From Aotearoamyces nothofagi (lineage: Eukaryota; Ascomycota; Leotiomycetes; Leotiales; Tympanidaceae), in NCBI GenBank assembly GCA_015345905.1, contig JADDTR010000006.1, positions 62,001 to 126,000 on the forward strand: 64,000 bases of DNA. The letters are read 5' to 3'. The notes under the pieces were generated by a model. It worked only from the letters and a program-made list of their open reading frames with translations, did no database searches and was not told where the DNA came from. Within the stretch, counting starts at the first letter, position 1. Each line of letters starts with the position of its first letter. This document shows, piece by piece, positions 46,309 through 57,851 of this stretch. The translations under genes and the position numbers were made by a program.

Positions 46309-49178
46309 CTAAACCATAACCATATCTTGGTCTAACTCCGCAGTACCCTCGACAGCCTTCATCTCAACATCCTCTCCAAATGCAACCGCGTCCATCTCGC
46401 GTAGCGTGTACTCGATAAGATAACTCTCGTCAACCAGCTCTTCCATCCGGCGATAATGTCTTTCCGTGTAGGCCTTCAGAGCATCGAGGACTTCCTTCAG
46501 ACTCTTCTGCCCTTGAGCGCCCTTGACCTTCAGATTTGTGAATCGAGAGGCTGGATAGCTCTTAATCAGTGTCCACAGGATTCGCTGTGCGACAGGCGCA
46601 CTTCTTGCATTCGTGTTCCAGTCTCTCAGACGAAGCAGGAGCGTGAAGATCTGCTCGTCTGCTAGATTGGCCAATACGGTGTCGACAGCCAATAATCCAG
46701 TGAGACTCCCTTCTTCTGGAGGATTGGTTGTAGCAACTGAGGTAAATAGTGTGAGAAGTCTCCCCGGATGGTTCAGCTGTAATGCGAGCGTGATGGCATC
46801 CCGATACGAGCCAGCATGAATATAGTTCTGTAGCTCTTGCTCCTGCTCCACAAACTGTGTCGCTGCAGCGCTAGATGCCGCAGCAGTCGAGCTTGTGGTA
46901 TCAGTCCAGAATGATACCGTCGAGTCTCCACTTCCTGAAACAATTGTGTTCGTTGTAGGATGTACGGTCAAAGCCCAAACTCGGTCTTCGTGGTTGTCCA
47001 AGGTACACTCGACTTCTCCTGAACTTGCATCCCATACTTTCACGAGTCCATCACCGCCAGCACTGGCTATTTGCACGCGTCGCTTGTTGTGAGAGTCTGG
47101 CTTTGGAATATTAAGCCAGGCCACTTTGAGGACGCTGTTGGTGTGACCTTCAAAGGTACGAAGACAGCTATAGTCAGAGAGACTCCAAATCTTCAACGTT
47201 TTGTCACCACTGCCAGTCAAGATGACACCCTTGCCAGCCGTCGGACCATTCTCGCCAATAATTATCGGCGTGTCTTTTGGCGCAAATTTTACAGACCACA
47301 CACCACGGCGATGGCCGCGGAGAACACCTATAACCTCGCCCTCCTCAACAGACCAAATCTTAACAGTTCGATCTTGTGACGCTGAAGCGAACAGTTGTCC
47401 GTTATTACTGATATCAATGGCGTTAATGTCCTTGTCGTGAGCTTTGCGCGTGTAGAGTGCCCGTGGAGCTTTTTGAGCTTTGGCTAATGCTAGTGGGCTT
47501 GGAATTTCCCATCGCTTGATTGTGCGATCTTGTGAGCCTGTAAGAAGGTATTGAGGAGGATGATCTAGAGGGTTCTTGTAGCCAGCGGAGCTCTCAGGCG
47601 GCGGAATATGTGGGAGGGCTATGGCACCAAGAGATTCTGCATGTCCTGTAAAAGTTGCATAACAGGTGAACGAGTTCCTCTCTGGATCAATGCGCCATAA
47701 TCGCGCAGTATTGTCCTTTGCTCCGGTAGCAATCCAGTGACCGGACCAATCAATATCAAGACAGATGATAATATCGTCATGACCTTTCAATTGGGCGACA
47801 TCTGCGCCGAAATATGCCGATGAAAGAGTCGTTTCACCTGATGACTCGTCAGATTGTGCAAGAGACACAATTCGAATCTCTTCTGAATTCGTAGCAAGAG
47901 CAAGTAGGGAACGATCTGGGAGCAAGTACCCAAGATCGATAATCTCGTCGTGAGTTCCCGAGATGCGCTTTAGTTGGGGTAGAGGCGCAAGAGTCTTGAT
48001 TTTGGTCAATTCGTCCAATGGTGCTAGTGAGTGTACAATCAAGACTTGATCGGCTTGAACTGTCATGACGAATGGAAGGCCTGGGAAATGGAGACTATCG
48101 ATAATGCTTTCTGATTCGGCGCCAGGAGACTGGGATTGAGTAACCTCTCTGCCACTCTCTGTTTGCCATAGTCGCAATCGACCATTCGCTCCACCAGTAT
48201 ATGTGACAGCCCCAGATTTCAAGAATCCAGCTGTCTCGACCTCCTCTAAGACTGGAACGACTTTTCTAACTTTCCATGTTCTCGCATCCCACCACATTAT
48301 CGTCTTGTCTCTGCTAGCAGTCATCAAGGCATTTTCCTCTGGTGAGTAATCGAGTGCTCGGACGTCGGAAACGTGGGAGTCGAGCACCGATGTGCAATTG
48401 CGCTTGTAAAGATCCCATATACGAACTTTGCCATCTTGACTTCCTGATGCCAGTCTAAAGCCTCTTGCTAGCTCGCCAGCATCAGCGCCTTCGCTCTCTT
48501 CGATATCTTGGCCCGAGCTCTTCCTTCTATTCTTCTTTCTGTTGCGCGCTGAGATTCCAACCTCCTCTTCTCTATTGCTGGCGACAAGTTCGAAGAAGTG
48601 TAGAGCAGAAATCAAGACGTTGGGGCCCCGGAAAGTGTGTGTGACATATCCTCCGCTTATATCCCACACTTTGACTACTCCATCAGCTGCGCCAGTTGCC
48701 AACAACGTGCTCGTCTGATCGACAGCCAGTACGATGACAGGTGTAGTATGTGGTTTGACGGTGCGCAAAAGCTCGACATTGATGGTATAGGTAGAGGATG
48801 GTGAAGGCCTCAAGGCATATATGCGCATCGATAGCGATCGGGAACAGATAATTAGGTGCGATGCAGAGGGAGTTACTATGTTGTGTCAGCGTCAATCGAT
48901 GGCGGGGCAATGAGGAGCTTACGAGTCAGCGTTGATATAATTTCGCCATCCTAGATAGTGTCAGCGTAAGCCAGTATACGATTGAAGCCTTCAGTACATA
49001 CCCCTTCTATTCTAGCCAGTTGCTTTCCCGTGTTAAGATCAGTGAGCAACGCATCTTCGCCAAGGCAGGTTGCTAGAATACGCCCACTGTTGTCGAGAGC
49101 AACACTGCCTCCCGTATATATGGGCTGGATGACTCTTTCAGCCTCGAACGTGGTCTGATAGCTGGACTTGGTAGCCAT
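46309..49178 (-). CDS. UTP13: UTP13 homologue, U3 snoRNP (small-subunit processome) WD40 protein
   Basis: Three exons (49178-49002, 48950-48923, 48875-46309) give 923 residues. Two tandem WD40 propellers can be followed: GAADGVVKVWDI, SGSQDGKVRIWDL, TASRDKTIMWWDA, GAKDNTARLWRI, SASQDRTVKIWSV, GSGDKTLKIWSL, ASAGGDGLVKVWDA and GSGDSTVSFWTD. The C-terminal helical Utp13 domain then follows (EEQELQNYIHAGSYRDAITLAL onward, ending with LEVLDALKAYTERHYRR-like helices). Order and content match yeast Utp13 and human TBL3. The protein is part of the UTP-B subcomplex in the nucleolus, needed for 18S rRNA processing. Exon 2 is only 28 bases. A basic insert (RNRKKNRRKSSG) within the second blade region may be a nuclear signal. 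An upstream in-frame ATG at 49235 is a less likely start. Confidence 0.93.
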
Positions 49179-49538
49179 CGCGGTGAGTGGGCGTTTAGAG
49201 TTGATGTGAGGGTATTGCACGCAATGCGATCGCAAACTGGGCCGAGAAATTGAAGTTCTTCAAAATCTCAAAACTTTTAGATCCTGTGCAAGGATCTGAT
49301 AACCTTAATTTTAGCTCCCGCTTCCACGACCTCTCGTAATAATGATCGTGACGGCCAAAGGTTTTTTGTCCACGCGGCAGCTCCTTCTTCGACAATCTAA
49401 ATGAAGTCCGTGATCGTGAGACAAACAGCATATTTTACTCGATAATGATGATAGTAAGGGCATCGTAAAATGCCACACAACCTGGTACTTTCTCAATTAA
49501 TGCATATAGCCGAATACGTGTAACAACACCCACGCAAG
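49179..49538. promoter_or_regulatory. Divergent promoter of UTP13 and a membrane protein gene
   Basis: A 360-base gap between divergent starts. No striking motif apart from short A/T tracts near 49270-49320. Confidence 0.5.
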
Positions 49539-51308
49539 ATGGGGAGGTTAGAGGCTTTGATTGTATCAGCTCTAGTGAGTACTTTTGATAATTATTCATC
49601 TTCGCGCCCTCATTTTTATCAGGGCCGCTCGCCGTACGATGATGAGGTCGTTGTAGCTCAGAGCTCATCAGATGGTGTTGTGGAGACTGGCCAACGTTAC
49701 GATGAGCGAGGTCACCCCGTCAACTTAGAGACGCGCGAAAGAATGAGAGAGCATGTTCGCGCTTCCAATGAAGTCATGCAAGCTGCTGGTATCATTGAGG
49801 AAAAAGGTGAGGGAGATGCACGTGACAAGGCGGCGGAGAAGAGTCTGCAGGATGAGACCGAAATGGGTTTCCGACGACTTGAGATAGGACGAGTTATCCT
49901 GGTCGCGGGGGTATGGGGAGTATGTGGTCTAAGGCGGAGGATACTGGTAAGTTCTATAGTCCAAGTTTCACACCTATGCTGATGACATTTAGCTGTACAA
50001 GAGTTACTCTAGTAGAGGAGTTCTAGACATTCTTCAGAGCGAGAGGACTGTGTATTCCATGCCACACATCCTTGGCTCCGGACTGCCAGCGCTCGGAATA
50101 TTTCAGGGCCTTGAGTGGATAGGTCTTTTATCACGTGCTTTGGTCAGTGGGCCGTACACACCGAACCCACCACGAGAGAAAAGCTTTAAGGCTTATGGCA
50201 AACTGGCTCTGCGTCATTTGTAAGTTAGCCATTTGATAGCTAAATTAATCTAACTCATTACAGGCTCGACTTTGGCCTTCCTTACGTTATGATACATTTC
50301 CAAATGTTTGCTGTTCTCCAGCAACTGAATCTTATCTCGTCGGATAGATGGGCTCCTGCTTTGAGGTCCCTCATTCCCTTTTCGGCGAATTCACCCCTGC
50401 AGCCTCCTCCTTTTCCTAGCCATCGCCACCAAATTCTCCCATGGGCTACTGCACTTCTTGCGACCACTTCACCAATGCTTCTCGTCTTTGCGTATACCAA
50501 AGTCAGTTCGATTGTATCAACCGTTATTTACCGTCCACTCTATCACATATTGCCCAGGCCGATCAACCGGGGCGAGAGTCTACACGCAACAATCCAAGAT
50601 ACTTTGGCTGAGATACGACAGTCGCTAGAAGATGCTGGTGTTGACACGGCGAATGTCCCGTTGAATGAAACTTTGCGGGAGGCATCTAGGACATCCGATG
50701 GCTACGAGTCTGCGCATGTGCCGACAGATGACAGCCCTGCACAACGTATAGCTACTCTACAGGCCTTGGAAGGTCGGGCAGATGCTCCCCAGAGAGATGA
50801 TTCTAGCGATGATGAGGATGAAATAATGCAAGCTGCATTGATCAGCTTTGACGTAGAGGCTACCGAGATTTCCGAAGCTTCTGTCGGGACCTGGTCCGCG
50901 GAATTGCGAAGCACGAACGACATGGTGCCTGTATCGAAAGAGACGGTTTACCGCATAACAGCGTTAACTATGCTGCCACCTCTCCTGGCTGCTGAAGGAT
51001 TCTCAACCGCTCTGACCGGGCTCATACTGGTACCCCTCGAAGCGCACATGGTGCACGCCATCGGAAGGGGTTTTTGCACGAGTGCCGGTCTCGAGACGGC
51101 AGATCTCTTCGACCCTGCATTCACCCTCTCCCAGCTATCCTGGCAACTCACCTCGAATCTCCTCATCGCTCACGCTGCCGAGCTTGCCATCACAGGAGCC
51201 CTCTGGGCTGCGTACACGATCGGATCACAGTGTCTGGGAGGGGCCGGGCAGATGAGAGATGCAGATCCGCAGGACCTAGAGCCAGGCAGGGATTCGCAGT
51301 CATCGTAG
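49539..51308 (+). CDS. Multi-pass membrane protein of unknown function
   Basis: Exons 49539-49574, 49623-49946, 49993-50219 and 50264-51308 give about 543 residues. The first intron is 48 bases and leaves the frame open if retained, so that border is less certain. Hydrophobic segments lie near VILVAGVWGVC, MPHILGSGLPALGIFQGLEW, LPYVMIHFQMFAVL, LPWATALLATTSPMLLVFAY and, at the end, VYRITALTMLPPLLAAEGFST and ELAITGALWAAYTIG. An acidic, Ser-rich loop (around residues 360-420, with DDSSDDEDE) separates the two hydrophobic halves. I do not recognise the family. The architecture looks like a conserved ascomycete membrane protein, and its position beside UTP13 suggests a core rather than accessory gene. 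Confidence 0.75.
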
Positions 51309-52015
51309 ACTAGTGACCGAGACCCTTGGAAGATAATGACTCAACGATAGCCTTTTTTTTTTCTTTTTTTAAGAATTACAATGTATAATCTGGTGGCGGC
51401 GCTTGATGCTCCGCCAGGTTATGGCTCTCCCTCTTCCTCCCCTCGAAGGCGATGGTCCTGTTTCGTTTCGTCTAGCTAAAGTTTAGACAAGCTTTAAATC
51501 CTTTACCGGATATCCAGATCCGTATCCTAGACAGCTAAATCATACCATCTACATGCATAGCATGTCACGAAACGAACGAGTGCACCGAGTATTAGGAATT
51601 CCAGATAGAGTCCAGAGAACAGTTGTTTGTTTTACAGAAGCAATTACCCAGTCTGACATTCCCTCGTGATTCCGTGACGATCCGCTGGCCTGCCGGGGCC
51701 CGCTGCCGCGGAGGCTGAGCAGGTGGCATAAGTTCTTCATCTTTTATATCATGTCCGAGGCGAAAACAGAAAACAGTTTCGCTTTTTTAATAGATAACAA
51801 TTTTTCTTCTCATGTCTCATATTCTTGTCTTGTAGACTGAGTAATGGATCAATCCACTGAATATTCTTGTCCCGAAAATCCTCATCCGTAACAGCGATGA
51901 GCTCACGTTAGAATTCCTCAATGCCCACTGCTATTCAATGCGGCTTCTATCAATTTTGAAAGACCAAAAGTAAAAGAATAAAGAGCTTGTCCCTGTCCAG
52001 CCTGCCGGCCTTGCT
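51309..52015. other. Intergenic region between convergent genes
   Basis: About 700 bases with two 3' ends and T-rich runs near 51353-51368. No gene-like frame was seen. Confidence 0.55.
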
Positions 52016-53765
52016 TTATATTTTCAACAGCGCCTGCTCGAAGTCCCAGATGATATCGTCCTGGAAGAAGTCAGGCTACAGCTGGTAGTTGGTAGTGGGC
52101 AGAATAATAAAGAAGGGGAGGGGTTAGAGCAGGAAAGGAGCCGAGGGATGAATTACAATATGTTCCAGACCGAGGGAAATATAAATACTAGTCTCGGCAT
52201 CCTTCGTAGCGTCTCTATTTGGAGAAATAGATTTGGGATATGGCTGGATGATTAATGTCCTAGCGACTACTGTTAATAATTCTGAACTGCCGATTAGATC
52301 GGCTTACTTTGTCCCTCCAATGCTATCATTTGTCAGCCTTAGACGGTACAGAATATCAACAAGAGTACTCACGATTCAGCTGGGGTAACGACTGTAAAGC
52401 CCTGCACGAATTTCGAGAAATCATCTATTCCCTTCTTCAAGCTAAAGGCCAAAACAGCACCCGTACCATGCGGCAGATATTTCTTTGCCAGCTGGTGAGA
52501 CGGGTGAGATGGAAGTCCTAGACATATAAGACGAGCTTCAATTGTTAGAATCAAGACTTACCGGGATACAAAACCTGCTCTACCTCTTCCTGCCTCTCCA
52601 GCCATCTCGCCAATGCTAGTGTGTTGCTAACATGTCTATCCATCCGAACAGAAATCGTCTGGAGGCCCGTGATCAATTCTGCCGCTGCAAAGGGATTCGA
52701 GCAGGGTCCGACATCGCGGAGGACAGCAACACGGGCAAAGATGATGAAGCTCGTATTGCCAAACTTCTCCCAGATGTTGAGGCCGTGGAATCCGGGCGAG
52801 GGTTCAGTAAACTGCGGAAAGCGGACGCGGTTTTCGTGCCAGTTGAAGTTGCCGCTGTCGATGATGATGCCAGAGCTGCCCTGGCTGTTTACGCTTAGCC
52901 AGGTGGCCGAGTTGTGAATGACGATGTCGGCCCCGTGAGCTATGGGTTTGATGAGGAATCCACCAGCTCCTGGTGTGTTGTCGCTATAATGGTCAGTTGT
53001 GGAATTTGAAGGCCACGCTTGGCTTACACGACAAGTGGCACGCCTGCTTTATGGGCCACATCTGCTATAGACTCGAGTTCAGGTATGATGAGGCCGGTGG
53101 CGGAAATACTCTCAATGAAGATGGCCTTCGTTTTCTGATCTATTGCATCTGCAAACTCTTTTGGGCTGTTGACATTTACGAAACGTGTTTCCACACTATA
53201 CCGCGGTAGACGGTTCTTGAAAAGGCTCAAGGACGATTCTGAGACGACGGATGCGGAGATGATGTTATCTCCTTTGCTCGATAGAGCTAGGATAGTCATT
53301 AATAGAGCGGCTTCCCCGGATCTGTGTAGTTGTTAGTATATTCAAGATCAAAGGCACTGGTGTACGGACGCAGCAGCTAAAGCTGCGACTCCGCCTTCTA
53401 ACGAGGCAACACGCTTTTCGAAGACATCTACTGTAGGCTGCTGGTATCAGACACATGCTCCTAGTGAGGGGATCATAGACAGACATTGGCAAGACGACTA
53501 TAACAAAAAGATTTATCGTTCATGCTAAAGATGGCAGCTCCATGGGCACTGTTGTTGAAGACAAACGACTGTCAGGACGTCAGCTAGCCTCCTCGGACGG
53601 GTGACATGGATTACAGTTGAAGCATATATGGGAACTTGAGGGTTTCCGTCTCGCAGCTGGCTATTAGAGCGGGATTGTCAGAAGCTGTCAAAACGATGAC
53701 GGCTTGGATGCTCACCCAGCATGGACTTGCAGCGTCTCGAAACGAAGATCCTTTGAGCCGGACAT
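52016..53765 (-). CDS. Cys/Met-metabolism PLP-fold protein lacking the catalytic lysine (O-acetylhomoserine sulfhydrylase-like)
   Basis: Ten phase-consistent exons (53765-53716, 53660-53615, 53568-53485, 53437-53370, 53321-53028, 52983-52562, 52517-52373, 52322-52308, 52259-52157, 52060-52016) give 423 residues, full length for the family. Preserved motifs: ETLQVHAGQ, YASTSFVFNN, YSRLANPTVDVFEKRVASLE, AASGEAALL, FIESISATG, the PLP-ring Asp in VVDNTPGAGG (D182) and the C-terminus GLEHIDDIIWDFEQAL. The site that should read SATKW...GHG reads HNSATWLSVNSQG, so the Schiff-base lysine is absent. The arginine that binds the substrate carboxylate (xxRxSxG) is Tyr401 (SIYISLG). Exon 8 is a 15-base microexon. 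With the frame intact across ten exons, a pseudoenzyme or changed function is more likely than decay. Start at 53765 is the first good ATG; a further 5' exon is possible. Confidence 0.82.
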
Positions 53766-55281
53766 CAGGACGAATCTTTCCACCAGGGATAGATGTAAAG
53801 CTATGGACACCGAGAGGGTCTGGTTAGTCAAGATTATCCTTTCCCATACAGTTGGAGGTGTACCCGTGGCATTACGGCTACAGAGTAGATACAGCAGTAC
53901 CGTACAGTACAGTACACAGCATCATCGGGGGACAAGCAACGCCAAAACAGGGTGCAAAGAACGGGTGTGCCATTGTGACTGTCTTACGTGGTATTGTGCC
54001 TGGGTCTTTTAACAACAGGAATGATGAGAAAGCGCAAGAAATAATCGAGGCAAGGAGATGTCAGGATGTGCGATCTATGCGGTCTGGGCAGTATATAGCT
54101 GGGGTGTATGCGGCGGGGTCCCGATGCGCTGTTCCTGCATGCCAGCCAGACTGCTCTGTGCTGCAGATGCCTCACACAGAGCCTGGGGGTGGTCCCTGGG
54201 GCATTCCTGCACGGCGTGTTTAGGTCGCTGTAGCACAGCGGACTGGAGGCGGAGATGGCTGGACGGTGGGCGAGGATGTGCTGGACGCAGTACTGCGAGC
54301 CACTGTCGTCCGCTGTCGTCCGCTGGCAACTATCCACTGCCATCCACTATAAGTCGCTATTATCCACCGGCAACTATCTACTATCACCCACTCTAACTCG
54401 CTGTCGTCTACTGGCAACTATCTACTATCACCTACTGGAAGTTGCTATTATCTACTACTAACTATCTACTGCCATCTACTGTCACCCACTGTAGGTCACC
54501 ATCAACTGCCATCGCCTGCTATTGTCCACTGCTAACTATCCACAGCCATTACAAGAGACTGGCGAGTTGACTACAGAGGGCATGGGTATTTTAGTGTTGA
54601 CAACACAACGACATCAAACTATTCGAGGTGTTCTTGGTAGGTGGAAGGGGTGCCCAGATAGGGTTCTGTCGCTCTGACGGTTACAGCTCTTCTCCCTTTC
54701 TTCTCATGTTTACTCTCTGGGACTTCTTTGCCCTTGGATTCGAGTACAGCGTTTCCAGACTTCCCTCTCCCTTGTCAAGAAGAGAGGATGGAAGATGGAG
54801 AATAGAGACGGTGTCTACTGCCGAGGTACTGTGCCATGAGGCATGGGCTGAATGATCTTCACGCCGACAGTCCTTGCAGCGCATATGCTCCTTCCAGCAC
54901 CCCCAATCCCTCTCCCGGGCAGCTCGCGGGACCAAGTAGGGATTGAAGTAGCTATTGAAGCACCGAAATACCTGGCACGACGGCCGTCTGCACCAAGACA
55001 GCAGGTGCTCCGCCCGGCGAGCAATGTCGTCTTCCAATCCGACTATCTCGTCATCCCCTGCCTTCTCGAGGTGCGTTATCGTACAGAATGTCCGATATGC
55101 TGCATCGGTCAGTCCTCATTGCACTGCACTTCCAGCCACTTGCTAATCTGGTTAACCAGGTTCTACAGATGTCGCCATCCCCCCCCCGAGGATATATGAA
55201 GCTCTCCGCTTTCCCTCCTTTCGACTCGGTCCGGGAACTTCGCTGCGTGCATCTGACCGGGCTTGCCCAGGATCCATCGCC
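53766..55281. other. Intergenic region, promoter of two divergent genes, with a minisatellite
   Basis: A 1.5 kb gap between the PLP-fold gene and the ACS transporter, which are divergent. It contains GTACAGTACAGTACACAG near 53900-53920 and a degenerate repeat array at 54290-54560. No frame with a family resemblance was seen. Confidence 0.55.
54290..54560. repeat. Degenerate minisatellite
   Basis: Phrases such as CTGGCAACTATCTACTATCA, CCACTGCCATC and GTCGTCTACTGGCAACTATC recur every 30-40 bases about seven times with variation. Built from 10-12 base submotifs of the form (C/T)ACTATC and CCACTG, it looks like an old expanded tandem repeat. Confidence 0.75.
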
Positions 55282-56891
55282 ATGGTACTTTCGGTAATTA
55301 AGAGCTTCTTCTGGGGGCCGCCTTCAAAGGATCGGTCGCTGGTTATCAAGCTCGACTTCACTCTTCTGCCCTACTTTTCGCTGATATGGTTCCTCTTCGG
55401 CATCACGCGCGCCAGTTACTCCAGCGCCTATATCAGTGGCATGAAGGATGATTTGGGCTTCGTCGGTAAAGACTACAACTACATGACGACCATCTACCTC
55501 GTTACCTATGCCGTCTTCCAAATGCCCGGCACTTCGCTCTTGACGCTTGCGCCTCCAAAATACGTCTTTGTATCCGCCAATGTCGTGTGGAGTGTCTTGA
55601 CGCTCGTGACGTACAGGATGAATCATGTCTATCAATTATTCGTCTTGAATGCATTCGAGGGTGCTTTCTCTGCTATCGCCTAGTGAGTCTTGTGCATTGA
55701 ATGGAGTGCGACAGGCAGAACTGATTCCCACAGTGTTGGGGCGCACTTTATCTATGCGTCCTGGTATAAGAAGAACGAACTTGGTACCCGCGCTGCCGTC
55801 TTTTGCTGCTTTGGTCATCTTGGAAGCATGGCTGCGGGCTGGATTCAAGCAGGTCTCCTGCAGGCTTTAGAAGGGAAGGGTGGGTTACCTGCGTGGAGAT
55901 GGATTTTCATCGTAGTCTCCATCATCACAATCCCTGTGGCTGTTTTCGGTGAGCGATATTCACCAAGAGAGGCTTCACATACTAACACATCTTCAGGATG
56001 GGTTGTCATCCCCAATCTACCCGCTCACCGTAGCGCGTGGTATCTCAATGCAGAGGAGAAAGAACTTGCTATTTCGAGACTGGGGAATCCTCAAAGGACT
56101 ACATGGGATTTGACAGTTTTCCGCCGCGTTCTTATAAGCTGGCAATTCTGGCTCCTGCCGTTCCTCTTTATGCGTAAGTACAATTCCTCCCAAAGAGGTT
56201 CTTGCCTAATAGAACAGTCTACTCTCTCTGTGTACAATCTCTGGGAAACAACGTCATGCCATTATGGATGGCATCACGTGGCTACACTGTTATCCAACAG
56301 AACAACTACCCAACCGCCATCTACGCCACGGCCATTGTCGGCACAGTCATCTACGCCGTCGTATCCGACAAGATCCAATCCCGCTGGAAGCCATCCATCG
56401 GCATCGGGCTCACCTTTGTAATCGGCAGCGCAATCCTCGTCTCAAACCCACCCAGAGACGCCGGCTACTTCTTCGCCTTCTACCTCCTCGGAACGACCTA
56501 CGCACCCCAGGCACTCTGGTACTCGTGGATGGCCGACGTCACAAGCCACGACGTCCAACTCCGCGCCATCACCACGGGCTTCATGAACTCGTTCGACTTT
56601 GCATTCGTCACCTGGTGGCCGCTGATCTTCTACCCCGTCACCGACGCTCCCGACTACCACAAGGGCTACATCGCCAGTCTAGTGACGGGCATCCTCACCC
56701 TCCCTCTGATCCTCCTCATCGCGTGGTTGGAGAAGAGGGACAGGGCGAGCGGCAAGATCGGAAGACTCTACAACGCGGACGAGGCGAGGGACGACGAGGA
56801 CGCCACCAGGGACGACGAAGACGACACGCGGAACGACGGGGTCCAGACTGCGGCTCCTATCTTCATCCCCGTCGTCGCAGATAAATTGTAG
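55282..56891 (+). CDS. MFS transporter, anion:cation symporter (Dal5/FEN2/YCT1-like) family
   Basis: Four exons (55282-55682, 55734-55948, 55997-56173, 56218-56891) give 488 residues. The N-terminal helix reads LDFTLLPYFSLIWFLFGITRA, followed by an external loop YISGMKDDLG and TTIYLVTYAVFQMPGT, the TM1-TM2 signature of the allantoate/pantothenate permease (ACS) family. YVGAHFIYASWYKKNELGTRAA is restored across intron 1. A 45-residue acidic tail with two DDEDxTRDDEDD-like repeats closes the protein in the cytosol. Members import small organic anions such as pantothenate, nicotinate, allantoate, cysteine (Yct1) or sulfonates. It is divergent from the PLP-fold protein; a link to sulfur metabolites is possible but not shown. 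Confidence 0.9.
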
Positions 56892-57231
56892 CTGCTGGGT
56901 TTCCCCGGACTCGGCTTGGAGATGGAGGCACAGATGGGCGAGGAGATCACGTACGCCGGATACGCGATAGCATGGTCTATGAAGGTTAGAGGAGGCGTAG
57001 AGAATCAATCACCTTGGTTCATCTCTGATGCTCTGGTGCTCTGGTGTTCCGATGCTCTAATCCATCTATAATATAACGCATCCGTTCGATTTATCCCATC
57101 CGAGTCATATATGCCTCCTTCCTCCCTCCTTCTCATTTCGCGGCCCCCTCCTTTTTCCCTCTTCTCCTCTTCCCTTCTTCTCATATCTTCTACAGCCCCT
57201 CTACTGCATTCATTTTCTTTTTCTTTACAGC

Positions 57232-57423
57232 CTACTTTTTAGCTCGTTTCTTCCCTTCTCCCCTTCCTCCATTCTTCCCATCCCCATCACCATCCCTCTT
57301 CCCCTCTGCAACATACTCCAGCGCCACCCCCCAAACCAACAGACCCAGCCCAGTCAAACCGGACACACCGAGCGCAGCCTCCAACGCCGCATCTTCATTC
57401 GGTCGTCTGGGTTTCGATGTCAT
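57232..57423 (-). CDS. Possible small single-pass membrane protein
   Basis: A frame of 63 residues from MTSKPRRPNEDAALEAALG contains one hydrophobic segment (VSGLTGLGLLVWGVALEYVA) and a Gly/Lys-rich basic tail ending KKRAKK. The frame is open further upstream, but that part is made of GA-rich repeat sequence (57445-57485), so the internal Met is preferred. Topology is like small mitochondrial or ER membrane proteins. No family is recognised and a chance frame is possible. Confidence 0.4.
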   Translation of the reverse strand: MTSKPRRPNEDAALEAALGVSGLTGLGLLVWGVALEYVAEGKRDGDGDGKNGGRGEGKKRAKK

Positions 57424-57851
57424 ATCAACTTTAATGCCTCGCTCCCGTCTCCCAATCTCCCAATCTCCCAATCTCCCAATCTCCAACCCACCAATCTCAG
57501 TACCAAACCAGCACGAGAGATGCATGCACGCACGCACGCACGCACGCCACATCTACTAGGCCAATAATTTCACGGGATCGATATTGATGCAGCAGCAGCA
57601 GCAGCAGCAGTTCAGCATATGCGGTTCGGGGTGTTCATTCAAGGGATGAGGGGGGGAGAGGAGCACAAGAAAAGATCATGGCGTGGTATCATGTTTGATT
57701 TGATAGCTTCCGCGGGAGCGAGCGGTTCTCGAGAAGCCGGTCTATGAGAGCAAGAAGAAAAGGTAGAAAAAAAAAATCCATCGTCTCCCGTGCACTACGT
57801 CGACGATGTCTTTTTTTTTTCCAATCTACTGTAATCTAGGCCCGGGACACG
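57424..57851. other. Intergenic region with simple repeats
   Basis: Contains CCAATCTC units (about 57448-57485), a GCAC tetranucleotide run (about 57524-57546), a seven-unit GCA microsatellite (about 57591-57611) and the 3' flank of the SPP2 gene. Nothing else was seen. Confidence 0.65.
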
